Shown piece by piece: positions 20,059 through 31,500 of a DNA stretch of 64,000 bases (positions are counted from its first letter, which is position 1; each line of letters starts with the position of its first letter). The stretch spans positions 7,440,001 to 7,504,000 of the forward strand of contig AP026550.1 of NCBI GenBank assembly GCA_026075535.2. Direction: 5' to 3'. The position numbers were made by a program, and so were the translations under genes. The stretch comes from Tricholoma matsutake (Eukaryota > Basidiomycota > Agaricomycetes > Agaricales > Tricholomataceae). A model generated the notes under the pieces. The model was given only the letters and a program-made list of their open reading frames with translations, made no database searches and had not been told where the DNA came from.

Positions 20059-23000
20059 TCAACATACCCAGGATAGGGATGTAACCATCTTGCCTTCCCA
20101 GGGAATGACAAATTTGGTGAAGTGGGAGTGAATCTGTTCAACAGGCATTGCCTCCAAGTTGGACTCTAGCTCATAGTTCCACATACACATTCCCAGGTGA
20201 GGATACTCCAGGTATGGGTCATGGGATATCTGTGCATGTTGGTGGTAGCGGCCAACAACCCAGGTTCCCTGTAAGACTTGTTGGCTGACATCAGTCAGGA
20301 ATTGGAGAATCCTGTCAATAGAAAATGGAGTGTTATTTCCATGAAAGAGTACACCACTGTTCATGTCTCTTCTGTATGCTGTATGCTATTTGATGGTGGT
20401 GGCTGTGGGTTACTGATTTGGCCTCCTTCAGAATGCTGAGACCTGGTGAAAGGTGCTGGTGGATGTAGGCCTGCAGTGCTGGAATGTTTTTGGGCATGAG
20501 GCCTTGGTAAAGAATGCCTTCCTCATACTCCCCTGTATATGTTTCAGAAAATTCATGTCTGTAAATGTCATACTAACTTGCCTGGTTTATAGTTGGTTGA
20601 GATTTGCTGAAGCATGCCAATCATCCGCTCAAAGGGAAAAGTCCACCACCCATGGACAGGTCCATACATGCACAAGAATTCTGTGATATGAAATGCCATG
20701 TGGTGGTTGCAATGAACATTGTAGTCAGGAAACAATCTCTGTAATTCCTGGCAGTAACAACTCATGAGGCAAAGGAATTCATCAGCATGAGGGTCAGATG
20801 TGACATGGGGAATGGCAGTAGCAACAGAAGACAGCTGTTGCATGGAAAGGTCAAGCAGCTCATGGCAGTGTTTGCTTCTTTTGTCATCTTGGTGAACATC
20901 AGACCATAGATGGACAAGTGAGACTGGTAAATAAAGTGACCCAATGGTCTTCCATTGATCTGACTTGAGCTTGGGGCCAACTGATGAGAGTGTTGTCAGC
21001 ACTGAGGTCACCCAGGATGGCTTCACCATATTTTGCAAGTCTTCATATACAGCTTCCATTTCCTCATGTGTAAGAATGTCACCACTTGATGGCTTGGATT
21101 CTGGGTGGGCAGTGGAAGGTTGCCTGATTTGCTAATTATATACATCAACAATGTTTGCTCCACTATACAAAAATTGCTTACCCATGATAGGATACACATA
21201 GCTAGGCTTTTTTTGGATAGTTTTTTTTGTGAGAGGCAACTTAGTGTCCTGGCCAGTACTATCCAATGTTTGGGGAAGGCAGTTAAGGCCATGTACAACA
21301 TATACAAATGCTGTTATGTGACTGGTTGATTTACCCCACTTCTCAACCACAGCTTTAAACTCCTTGGAGATCTCATCAGTGTTCCTCCAACTATGAAATC
21401 AACCTTCAAAAACCAGTGCATGGTCCGATTGCATCTGGTAGAGGATTGGTGGGGTCAGGGGGGATATTAATGTGGATATTGGCATGGGGGGCAGGGGTGG
21501 GGTGAGTAGTTCTTGGGGGATAATAACCTAGTATTCCTTGAAAATGCTCCTTTATCTGCCCCAGGAAAAGGTTATTCATGGGATCAACCACTAAAAACCG
21601 AGTGGGATCATAATAAGGAAGCCGCAGCAGCTCAGACCATCATAATCCAGTGCGATCAAAGGAGCTGGCAGAATGTTTGGCATTAGTGGCAGGGTGGTAT
21701 CACTCAGCAAATTAGTGACAGTCTTTGTTGGTCCACCTTTTCCATGTTGCTGAGTCAAAGTTTGAATAACCATGCTGTGTCTTGTTGCACCAGCAAACTG
21801 AGCAAAAGTATTCCTGGCTATGGGATGAAAAACCCCCAACTTTGTGGGCCATTGGGAGGTCATGATGAGCATGCAAAAAAACAATTGTCCTAAAGTATAC
21901 TTACAGGTGTGGATGAAATGCACCCCATTCCAGAATTCAAGCAAAGTGTCAACAATAGATGTCAGGTATGGGTTGATCTGATCAACATTAGGCTCATTTG
22001 GGCCAGGTATGATGCCTGCAACAAACATATTTTCAGGATTATAGCATTCTTCAATTGGGAGATTGATGCAGACTAGCACTAGGACCCCAGTGGAGATCTT
22101 CTTCCCTGCTTGCTTATTGCCCAGTGGGTTGAAAAAATTGAAGCCAAGGGAAAAGAGGTATCAGCCAACGTCTTCTCCACCAGTGTGGCTAAAATGTGTT
22201 GCCCCATCTGGGCCTTTGAAATTTTGAATGACTGAGCTTTGAAAGATATCCCTCAACATTCCATCTGGTGACTGAGCCATTCTGTCCCATGCCTTATCCA
22301 TCTTTTCCTCATACCCAGTGCAAGCCAGTAATCCTGACATCCAATCTTTGAAGTCAAATGTGATGTAAGTCTTGATTGGGACATTAATACAGATATCCTG
22401 GACATTTTTGGGGTGAATGAGCAGTTCACCACAATGTGAGCTATACCAGCAAAAATTGCACCTCTCCTGATAGACCAGGATGAGCATTTTGTCATCATAC
22501 ATAGGTTTATATGTGGCATGACATTTAGGGCAGACTGCATGTACTGTAGCTTTTGCTTCAAGGTTGAACTTCTCTATGACTGCATGAAGATCTTGAGGAA
22601 GCCCACTGAGGATGGCTTGGAAGTATGCTGAGAATGGATTGTCCCCAAAAGCTGCAAAAAGGGTGGTCTGTACAATGTAATAGCACATGGAGAATAACCA
22701 GTAACATCCATGTTGCGGGACTCCAAGTATTATGTGGCATACGACAACCATGAGAGCAGCTAACTGTACAATGGGTTTCCCTGAACTGAACATGCCTTGG
22801 AAATGGTGACCTAAAAGCATGGACAAGTTATGAGTTGCTCAAACTGACCAAAAGCCCTTGAGAATATACCTGAGTTGTACTCCTTTACACCCTTTACCAT
22901 GTCAGTATGACATTGAGCCTTACACCCATCTAAAGCTGCCTTCCAAGGCAGCTCAGAGCTCAATAGTCCTGATGAGCTAGAAAAAGCTGTTTAGTTCTTG

Positions 23001-23393
23001 CACTGTCTCATCTCACAATGTCATGACTGAATAAACCTTGGACTGGCAGCTGATCATCGTCAACTTGCTTTGTAACTCAGTGCCTGATGCTTGGAGAGCC
23101 TCAAGAGCTTGAAGTGCACTCATAATAACATTGTCATCCAACTGTGTACTGGCTAGTAATCTGACAGATTCAGCTTCTACCAAAAGGCATGCAAGATCAT
23201 CCTTGATCTCACTAACATGGGTTACCATTTTACGAGCCCTGTCAATGATATAGTGGTTGTTATCGTGCAAAGGCGCAGCTGCTGCTGGGATGGTGGTGGG
23301 GTTGGTCATTGACAAGCCCTTAAGGGCATTTGAAAGAGTTTCCTCTTGCTGTTCCAAAACAGCCTCCTGTGCTTGGTTTGTGAGGGCATGCAA
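20059..23393 (-). pseudogene. Tnp2/CACTA-like DNA transposase of basidiomycete type
   Basis: Read on the minus strand from about 23390 to 20059, in pieces separated by introns, frame changes and stops. In order: an N-terminal Ala/Gln-rich stretch (23393-23013), a C-P-x-C-H motif region near 22520, FSLGFNFFNPLGNKQAG near 22120, NPENMFVAGIIPGPNEPNVD near 22050-21990, then PYYDPTRFLVVDPMNNLFLG near 21620-21570, a DUF4218-like part ending GPVHGWWTFPFERMIGMLQQ near 20650, and a C-terminal tail. This motif order is that of Agaricomycete Tnp2-type (CACTA/EnSpm) transposases. A TGA stands for an expected Arg between the GGEDVG and YLFSLGF segments. Terminal repeats were not found, so element limits are unknown. 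A KDZ assignment was considered but the motifs fit Tnp2 better. Confidence 0.75.
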
Positions 23394-24390
23394 GGCAGTA
23401 GTTTTATCAGCTTGCTGATGGTTTCAATACTTGCATGTGTTGACCAGATTTCCTCTTTCTCCAGTAGCATCCACAATCTCATTGCATCAGTACATGGTAC
23501 AGAGGCACCAATGCATAGGTGCCATAGTGCAATGAGGGGGGATTTCCAGGTGAGGAGTTCTGAGTGATTAAGTTAGTTATCAACTGACAATAGTCACTTA
23601 CCTTATGTCATGTCTCAAGTGGGGATTCAAGCAGAATCAAACCAAATTTGGCAAGACAAAACACTTTGATTAGCTGGGTAATGATTAATGAGGGTCTAGA
23701 TGGTAATACAACCTCGTACACTATGAACAACATGTTCACCCCTTACTGCTTGCATTCACTGGCTGAGCACCCAGTCATCTGCTCTCTGCCTGTGGACACA
23801 CAGGCCCTGTGAAGGGTGGCAATGTCTCTCACCTAGAGTCACAAGGTGGGACTTCTTTGGATCATAGGGTCTTGTCTCCATCTGTTGAGGTTGTATCAGA
23901 GCTCAGTGTCAGAGAGTAGGAAATGTGTGCAGAGCTCCCACCTCAGGCCTTAGGCTTCAATGTTAACATCTATGTCTGGTGCATTTACCTCCATGATGCA
24001 CCCATCAAGTCACAATGTCACCGTGACATGCTTTGATCTTGTCAACTTGCACCCTGGGCAATATCTGAATAGATGACAACTGGGCCAATATCTTTACAGA
24101 TGCTGAGGCTCGCACTGCAGAATATTTAGACATGGATTCCAATGATTCTGATTACATTCCCAGAACAGGATATGGCCTTGATGGTGTACATTCAGAAGAG
24201 GACAAAGTCGGTCCTGCAATTCAGTATGAGTGCACTAAGATCTTGTGTATCACTCGGTAATCTTTTGAGTTGTCCATATTAATGATGGATGGTGCAATGT
24301 TGGCACAATGATTTCCTAAGTTCAAGAAAAATGATTTTTTGGGAGAATATATGTAGGCAGTTACAAGTATCCACAAGGGCTAGTAAGCAG
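23394..24390. other. Spacer between transposase and helicase relics
   Basis: No convincing gene. Plus-strand text around 24100-24240 gives a short acidic peptide (EYLDMDSNDSDYIP) without a known motif. The region may contain decayed intron or UTR sequence of the neighbouring minus-strand genes. Confidence 0.3.
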
Positions 24391-24394
24391 AATT

Positions 24395-24908
24395 GGTATG
24401 TGAGAAGGGACAGATGACCAGAGCTTCTCTAGCCGAGAATATGAAGGTGGAATTGCTCATGTTTGAGGCACATTTTGGGCGAGGTAAGTATTGCCTGATG
24501 TTCATGTTGGTTAAGACTCTAAGTAGGGAGAACATGGTTATATCAAAATGGACTAATCCACAATATAATACATACCTGAGGAAGTGACAGAGACCAAATT
24601 TCTCTGTTTACAGCTCTGGTAGAGATTTTCCACTTCTTAAATTGACGAGCCTGAATAGCATGTTGACATCTATTTTTAATATTCTAGCCTGCAGAAGGAC
24701 ATACCTGATCTAATATGTTGAGGGGTGAGATGATCAGGACTGTCTTTTCATGGTTCAATACAAGCAGCAACACAAACAGAATTGTCTTCCCAGAACCAGT
24801 TCCTGCAATTACCACAGTATCTATACCTAAGAGCAATCGATAAAAGCCAGTCGATAACAGCCAGTAGATGTAGGTCCCAAACTCAACACATATCATGGTG
24901 AGATCCAC
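24395..24908 (-). pseudogene. RecQ-like DNA helicase, N-terminal fragment (three exons)
   Basis: Minus strand. Exon a (24908 to about 24708) has the Walker A/motif I GIDTVVIAGTGSGKT and motif Ia-like VLIISPLNILDQ. A 35-nt GTATGT...AG gap leads to exon b (about 24594-24680: QARQFKKWKISTRAVN). After a second intron exon c (about 24430-24535) reads QAILTSPKMCLKHEQF, the motif Ib/Ic region of RecQ-type helicases. Splice sites keep the frame, so this was a real spliced gene. It ends after exon c: no DEAH box, motifs III-VI or RQC region follows. Directly before motif I the frame reads EFGTYIYWLL, the same peptide as in the repeat arrays. RecQ-like genes are common in fungal mobile and subtelomeric DNA. 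Confidence 0.7.
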
Positions 24909-25770
24909 AAATCATTGCACCTTCACGGCACACAGGACTTCATTGGTGGCATGTGTGGAGGACCTTTAAATGGAAGCATGACCATGATGTTCTTACAGTG
25001 CTCAACACTCAAGGGCATGAGGGTTTGAGTGTGCTGTAACCACCAGGGCTTGGGGGTGGATGGACTACACTTGGCAAAACTTCAAATGGAATCACCACAG
25101 TGACATTCTACTCATGGTGCTCAATGCTCAATGGCACAGGAGGAGTTTGAATGTACTGTAACCACCAAAACATGAGTATAAGAATGTGACACAATTATCA
25201 GAAGAAAAACAAGACTTGCCTGCCGCTGAAGTCTCAATAACAGCAGGTCCCAAACTCAACACATATAGCATGATAATTGACAACTGTTGCAGCCTCACAG
25301 TATCCAGGACTTCATTGGTTACATACTTGTAAGAACTTGAAATGGCAGAACTGCTGTGATGTTCAACTTGCAGTGCTCAATGCTCCATGGCATGAGGGGT
25401 TTCAGTGTGCTGTAAGTGCAGGGACTTGAGACAAGAATACAACACAATTGTTATGAGAAAAACAAGAGTTGCCTGGCACTGAAAGGGATGGATAACAGCT
25501 TGTAGATGTCAGTCCCAAACTCAATGCATATAGTGTGATAATTAACAACTGTTGCAGCCTCACAGTAACCAATGGTGACTTGGTCGGTTGCATACTTGTA
25601 AGAACTTGAAATGGCAGAACTACCATGACATTTGACTTGCAGTGCTCAATGCTCAACAGCGTGAGGGGTTTGAATGTACTGTAACTGCTGAGGGCAAGAA
25701 TACCACACAATTATCGCAAGAAAAACAAGACCTCCCTGTCACTAAAGGGTCTCAATAACACCTGGTAGAA
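24840..25770 (-). repeat. Repeat array block 2
   Basis: Three minus-oriented cores (about 24855, 25240 and 25490, TGTAGGTCCCAAACTCAACA and variants) with intervening conserved segments (ACAATTATCAGAAGAAAAAC, GAACTTGAAATGGCAGAACT, GAGGGTTTGAGTGTGCTGTA). The first core overlaps the start of the helicase exon. A block copy at 25530-25640 (GTTGCAGCCTCACAGTAACC) is shared with 16200-16260 and, inverted, with 18380-18420. Confidence 0.75.
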
Positions 25771-27617
25771 TTTGATTGTACACTGTGGTCCACCACTTTC
25801 CATAATCTGATAATGCAGAGAAAATCTGTGGTTCCCTAGGCCATCATGTACCAATGGATGTCAAGATCTGGGTAATCACTGGTAATCCTAATGCATGTAG
25901 GTTAGCAATGCTGGGAGGTATGACTTTAACTTACAGAAATCATGAGCTCCTTCTACTATAGGAAGCTCAATTGGCTCCTGAGCGCCCAGTTGTACTTGCT
26001 GAATCTCTGTCAGGGAATTGTACCACAACTGGTTATAGAAATTGTGTGGCAGGGCGGCAACTACCCTCTGGAAGCTAGCAGGTGGGTATTGTCCCCAGAT
26101 ACAAACATGTGGTTGAGTGCCAGGAAGGTGGCTCCCAAACTCATTTGTTGTCTTAGGGCATTCCAGGGGCTCTTGACAACATCCTAGTGGATTTGAAGAG
26201 GTGTCAGGGAGGGAGGATCTCGGGCACCACTTAAGAATGCATCCACTTCTTTGGGACTAAACAGGGTGTCATCAGTGACACTGGTGATCTCTACATCCTG
26301 TTTAATGCCTAGTAGCTTGTGGATCTCAGTGTGTGCAGCATTCTACTAAGATTATGTGAGCCAAGCAATGGTAGATTCTAGCTACAGTACTAATCATCAT
26401 CTCCATTCTAGCACTACTGTGAATTCTGGAAGGAGTATTGGCTTTGAATTCCCCATGTCCCCTTGCCTTTGATCTTTGGGGTGAAGTGGAGTCATGCTGC
26501 TGCTGTGCTTCCTCCATCTCCCTTCAGATGTGTTTGACTTCATTGATAAGATAATTGAGCTGTGCACCTACTTCTACCCCAGAAGTGGTAGGTCTGTTAG
26601 CTGGTATGTCAGAGGGGACACTGTGGGAAGACACAGTGGCACCATGAGGCAGTTGAGTAGAGGCAGGGTTGCTTTGGCCACTTGAACTGCAGGAAGATCC
26701 GTGCAACCCATCCCCAGGCATAGCCAAACTGCCAATTGGGTGAAAAATGGGGGGGGGGATTGGGGGCAACATGCTTCAGTCATGTATGGTGGTGGGACAG
26801 GGCTCACAAGTTGTGCCTGGTAGGCTTATGATCCCATCAGGTAGTTGCAGTGTTTGGGCTCACCCCTGAGTTCCTGGTTCTAGAGATCACATGTGCAAAC
26901 ACTCTGACAGTGCTGCATCCACACCAAAAGGTCTTTTGAACTGAAGCAGGGGCCGGATTGTTTCAGTGTGGCTCTGGGTGTTCTGCATCCAATTAGTCAA
27001 TGGTCATCCCAAACTTTTGACTGCTCACCACCGTGGAGGGTAGTTGGAGCCTCTGCCGGTGTAGTGGGGTTGTCCTCTCACTAATGTGAGCACAGTGCAC
27101 CAAAAATTGTTGGACAGCTTACTGGCATTCTTGGAAGCATGAGGTGCTCAGGCCATTTACCAAGGGCCATTTCTGATAAAGGACTGGCATCCAGATCCAT
27201 TCTCTCATCCATGGCATTAGATCCACCAGACCACTGCCCCTGTGGATTGTGCCCTGCCTGTAGGTGGGAAAGCTCCTCCAGCTGCTTGATTCACACTGTA
27301 TCTATATTAGAATAAGACCGAAGTTTCAGAGATTGACTCACAGCTGTTTTCTGGCATTCAAGCCCCAGCTCTTGCTTGACTGCCTCAAGCTGTTGTAGTA
27401 TCGCTTGTTGGGCCTGCTGCACTTCTAGCCCATTTTGATGTGCTTGGGCTGCTATGGCTTGGTCAAGGTCCACTTTTGCCTTCTCTTCAAGTTCCCAGCA
27501 TAAGCTGTCCTGTTGATTGGAAAGATGTTGATTAAACCTGGCTTCATTGGCCAGGTGCCAATTTGGTGCCTTACCTGCTCATCATCCTTCTGCTTAGCGA
27601 GCTTATCCTGCACACAT

Positions 27618-28531
27618 TGATGATACTTGACCTGGAAACCCAAACAAAACCTACTGTTTGTAGAAAATGAGAATAGTTTTGACAGATGATGAAGATAGAC
27701 AATAGTGATGTGGAAAGGTCTCAAAAGGGGATAGACAATAGACAATAGTTTTGAGAAGCTAATATGGAATTTTTGAAGAAGTCTGCAGTAACCCACTAAA
27801 CTTCAGGACTAAGACAAGGGTGCTTGGACTCAAGAGAATTATTCTTAAATCAGAAAATAGAGATAAGAAGATGATGTATTCTGATTTTCTAGGTAGCTAG
27901 TACAAGGCTATATAAGTTTTGAGAGATAGTACTAAAAAGGAAATAGAACATGAGGACTACATGAGGCAAGATATAGAACTTTCCAAATCAGGAAATAAAT
28001 GAGAAATGATGAGAAGGGAAATGTGTAGAGTCACAATATATCAAAGGTACTTGTCCTATGGATCCAATATATTGTCAAAATGTCAAAACACCGCCATCAC
28101 ATCCTTAAAGTGCATTGTCATATCTCCTCGTGTCCGGTGGTGCTCAATATGTGATGTGCTAACTTGTGCAAGGTGTGCTGCATGTGTCTGAAGGGTGGTG
28201 CAATAGGCATATGGCAGTCAAAGGTATTTGAGGTGCTGCAAAGTCATTCAAACTCGTTTGAAGTGTTGCAAAGTTGTTTGAAGTGTTGCAAAGTTGTTTG
28301 AAGTGTTGCAAAGTTGTTTGAAGTGTTGCAAAGTTGTTTGAAGTGTTGCAAAGTTGTTTGAAGTGTTGCAAAGTTGTTTGAAGTGTTGCAAAGTCATTCG
28401 AAGTCATTTGAAGTGTCATGAAAAAGCTTCAAGAAAAGTTCATAAAGTTCATAAGTGTTCAAAGTGTCATGGGAGTTGACTATAATGTGTGGAAATGTTT
28501 TCTGAGCTGAATCTGTGAAGTGGACCTATCA
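27618..28531 (-). repeat. Solo LTR, same superfamily as the 51-61 kb Gypsy LTR
   Basis: Read on the minus strand it begins TGATAGGTCCAC and ends GTATCATCA, the same termini as the LTRs at 51045 and 59851. Internal landmarks (AATATATCAAAGGTACTTGT, GTACTAAAAAGGAAATA) also occur in the LTR remnant at 39.1-41.6 kb. It lies inside the coiled-coil pseudogene. The flanks CACAT and ATGTG are not a direct repeat, so no target duplication is claimed. Confidence 0.75.
28261..28400. repeat. 20-bp tandem minisatellite inside the solo LTR
   Basis: Seven head-to-tail copies of AAGTGTTGCAAAGTTGTTTG. The first six are perfect and the last is diverged. There are no spacers, so it is not CRISPR-like. It appears to have expanded from the TTTGAAGTGTTG-type words scattered in this LTR family. 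Confidence 0.95.
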
Positions 28532-30410
28532 ATGTGCATCGCACTCCTCCTGAAGTGCTTCCATGGCCTGTTGATGCTGAGCTGATAGCCTCTCTATCAC
28601 TTGATTAATTTCAGAGGCCAGAGCTTCATCCTGTTGGGCCTTCATCGCACTGATCACTCTAGTCCTTTCCACAAGTTGCTGTTCCATGACATCAGCATGG
28701 GCCACAGCCTCTCCCTGCATTGCCTGGGCTTCTTTAATTTGAACAAAGTCTGCCTCAAATGCAGCACATCTCTCTTCTCACTCAGCAATGATACATAAGG
28801 ATTCATTGACTTGCTGCTTTGTATCTTGTGCTTCACTCCTGGCCTCCGGTAATTGATCCTCCAGAGCTCAGATGCAAGCACCAGCTTCCATCTTTACTCC
28901 TCTCAAGGCTTCTTCGTGAGCTCCTTTCACATTATCCAGCTCTTCTAAAGCCTTCTCAGTTCTACCTTTCCATTCTAACACAGTGTCATTAGCTTGTTGC
29001 TTTGTTGCCACCAGCTCTCCCACAACAAGTGCTAATTTACTTTCCAAGGCTGTGATTGGGGCAGCAGCCTCGCCTCATGCAGCTGCCAGCACCTCCGTAT
29101 TGGCCACCTTCACTTCATAAAGCTCCATAGCAGCTTTCTGGCTCTGGACTTTGTGGGCAGAGGAGATATGGGTGTCTTGATCCACTTGCTTCTTCATCTT
29201 AGCTATCTGCTTCTCCAATGTATTGACCTGGACAGCCTCTTCCTCTATTGCCTTTGCCCACTCATCCTCAATGCTTTGACACCATTCTTTCCACCCTGTG
29301 GTGCAAGAGCTTGTGATCTACAGCTTATCCTTTACTCCTTGCAACTCCTTCTGTAGGGCAAGAAGAGACACAGCCAATTCTTGTTGAATGCATTTAATTT
29401 CTTCAGCATGGGCTACTTGTAGCTGTAGTGCTCCTTGTGTGGTGTCTTCCTGAAGCTTCTGATTTTCTTCTTTGAGGGACTTCACAGTGGTTTTTAGCTG
29501 CTGCACCAGGCAATCAACTCTGTGGCTGATTCCTGGGCTGCAATTGACTGGTCAAATAGAACATTAGTGGTGAGGTGCATCAGGTGGCACAAGACTTACT
29601 GCCTCAAGAAATGCTGTCAGTTCTGAGGTTTGCTTTTGAAGAACTTCTTTTTCAAGAACAGCCTGGTTGTAGAAACCATGGGTTTCAGAAAGCTGAATCC
29701 TCAAGGATTGCAACTGGAGTATTGTCAATAAGTGGTGCATAGTGAGGAGTTACAGAAGAGCACACCTTCACATTTGTTTTCTCAAGATCACCCGACTCCA
29801 CAATTTTGACCATGGCCTTCACTTTATAGGCTTCCTCGAATTCTTTACACAAACTCCCCTGGTGAGGAGGGTCTGTCTCTAGCTCATGGACATGCTTGCT
29901 TGGCTTATGGGTCCCACTAGGCTGTGCTGCATGTGGAAAATCACCAGGGTTATTGCCCAGAAAAGGAGCACCAGTGGAGTCAGTGCCAGAGTCAGCTGGA
30001 GTGGCCAACGGCGTAGCAGAATGCAAGGTAGTGGCTCTGCCCACATCTCCTGCAGAGGCTACCAGGGAAGGCATCACATGCTGTACAGGTTCATTAGGTG
30101 GCAATGAACTAGCATCCTCAATGGAATTTAAGTATGAGCCTGGAATAGGTGGTGGGAACAGACAGTCATCATCCACCAACATGTGTTGGGTGATATTGGG
30201 GTGCTGTAGCAGGTTTGACTGAGCAGAGAATTCACTGAGGGGTCAAAACACAAATACCAATGTGATAGATTCCCTCTCCACGTCAGTAGCCATGGTTCTA
30301 TCTTTGTAGGGTGAGCTGTTGGGAATGAAACAGACTGTGGATGTGGAAGAAGGTTGCTCAGTTGGAGGTAATGCAGGAGCACATAAACACGAACTTGTGT
30401 TGCCACTCAA

Positions 30411-31500
30411 AGGGGGGGGGGATCAAATTTTGTGGAGTTAATCCCTTTGTCAAAGGTGGATCCCCAATGGGCAGGGAAACAAAGCTGCTTACACTGAAAG
30501 GCAAAACTCACTTTAACACTGTCCCACTCACCTTAATGCTCTCCCAACTCTTTGCTATTATTGCCCAGAGAACTCGCTCACAAAATGGTATCAGCACTCC
30601 GCTGCTATTTCACCACTGTAAGGGTACATTGTGAATCTGATAATGGTAAAGATACACTGCTTAAGCTTGATAGCAGGATGACACCATAAAGTTGAATGGC
30701 CACCTGTACACTGCAGCCTCCCCTGGAGCAGTGTTAAAGGCCATACACACACAGAAATGCAAACAACCATGTCCCTCACCTTGATCTTGTGCTTGAAGAG
30801 AATAGGCTCCAGCCATACATACACAATGGCATTGTTACTGTTATTTATCAAAAGAAGGAAACCTGCTTCCATATCTTTGTCAAGAACCACAAACAACTAA
30901 GATACAACAGGATTGTTGAAGAATGAAAGAATGGAGCAAGCTGGAAAGGGGACATCCTAGTAATGCACAAAGGCCTGGTACATGAGTTTGTTGGCTTCTG
31001 GGGAGGAGATGCAGCACAGGCCAACTTCATGGTGAAGAGGTTAGTACCCTACAACTCAATTGACAGCCAGGGAACTGACCAGATTTCCATAGCTTTGTTA
31101 AAGAAGTAAAACAGAAAAGATATTTTCATATCCTGAAAAACCTCATTTTCAACAAAAGGTGATTCATGAGCAGGGTACCACAAGAGAGACTTTGAGTTCC
31201 TTTAGTCCAGGCCATTACCAGTTCATTTTGGGCTGCTTACCATCTGATTAGTAATTGGCCAGCTAATACCCAAGATTCAGATACATTAATATTTGTCATC
31301 ACTTACATACTATGTACTTCATTATGTACACATAAGTAAACATTTCATGTAGATCACACAATCAATAAGAGCTATACAATGTCTACAAATAAAATACCAT
31401 AGAATGTTTTGATCTTCCATGTCAGTAATGGTAATGCAGTGTCAACTCAAGCTACTAACATTGTGGTGTTGGATAGTTCAAGAAGTTGCCATGCGACCAA
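30411..31500. other. Unassigned sequence
   Basis: A G-run (30411-30421) and AT-rich sequence. Plus-strand text near 30930-31040 gives a coding-like stretch (VMHKGLVHEFVGFWGGDAAQ) without stops, possibly a relic of a repeated basidiomycete protein, but no family is named. No RNA gene seen. Confidence 0.3.

Larger units (their letters stand above)
25930..30410 (-). pseudogene. Large coiled-coil protein gene, degenerate and split by a solo LTR
   Basis: Minus strand. An N-terminal low-complexity part (30406-29690; Pro/Ser/Thr/Ala-rich, with one acidic segment) is followed by a long heptad-rich region (29650-28540 and, beyond the LTR, 27620-27290). That region is rich in Glu, Gln, Ala, Lys and Leu, e.g. 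ELAVSLLALQKELQGVKDKL. Its C-terminal part runs through a Pro/Ser-rich segment (about 26770-26520) to a more conserved stretch (26500-25940; e.g. ALRQQMSLGATFLALN). Several TGA codons occur where Arg fits, plus a TAG for Gln. I recognise no named family; myosin-like coiled-coil content alone does not identify it. The solo LTR lies between the QEECDAH and CVQDKLAKQ segments. It may be an accessory protein of a mobile element. Confidence 0.5.

Noticed and set aside
20059..23393. KDZ (Kyakuja-Dileera-Zisupton) transposase
   Set aside because: Considered because of the C-P-x-C-H cluster, but the ENMFVAGIIPGPNEP, VVDPMNNLFLG and HGWWTFPFER order fits Tnp2/CACTA-type transposases better.
28159..28419. 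Repeat-containing ORF and CRISPR-like periodicity
   Set aside because: Perfect head-to-tail 20-mers without spacers; it lies inside a eukaryotic solo LTR and the ORF is a by-product of the 20-bp period.
27613..28536. Target duplication for the solo LTR at 27618
   Set aside because: CACAT and ATGTG are reverse complements, not direct repeats; probably chance or an extension of the terminal inverted repeat.
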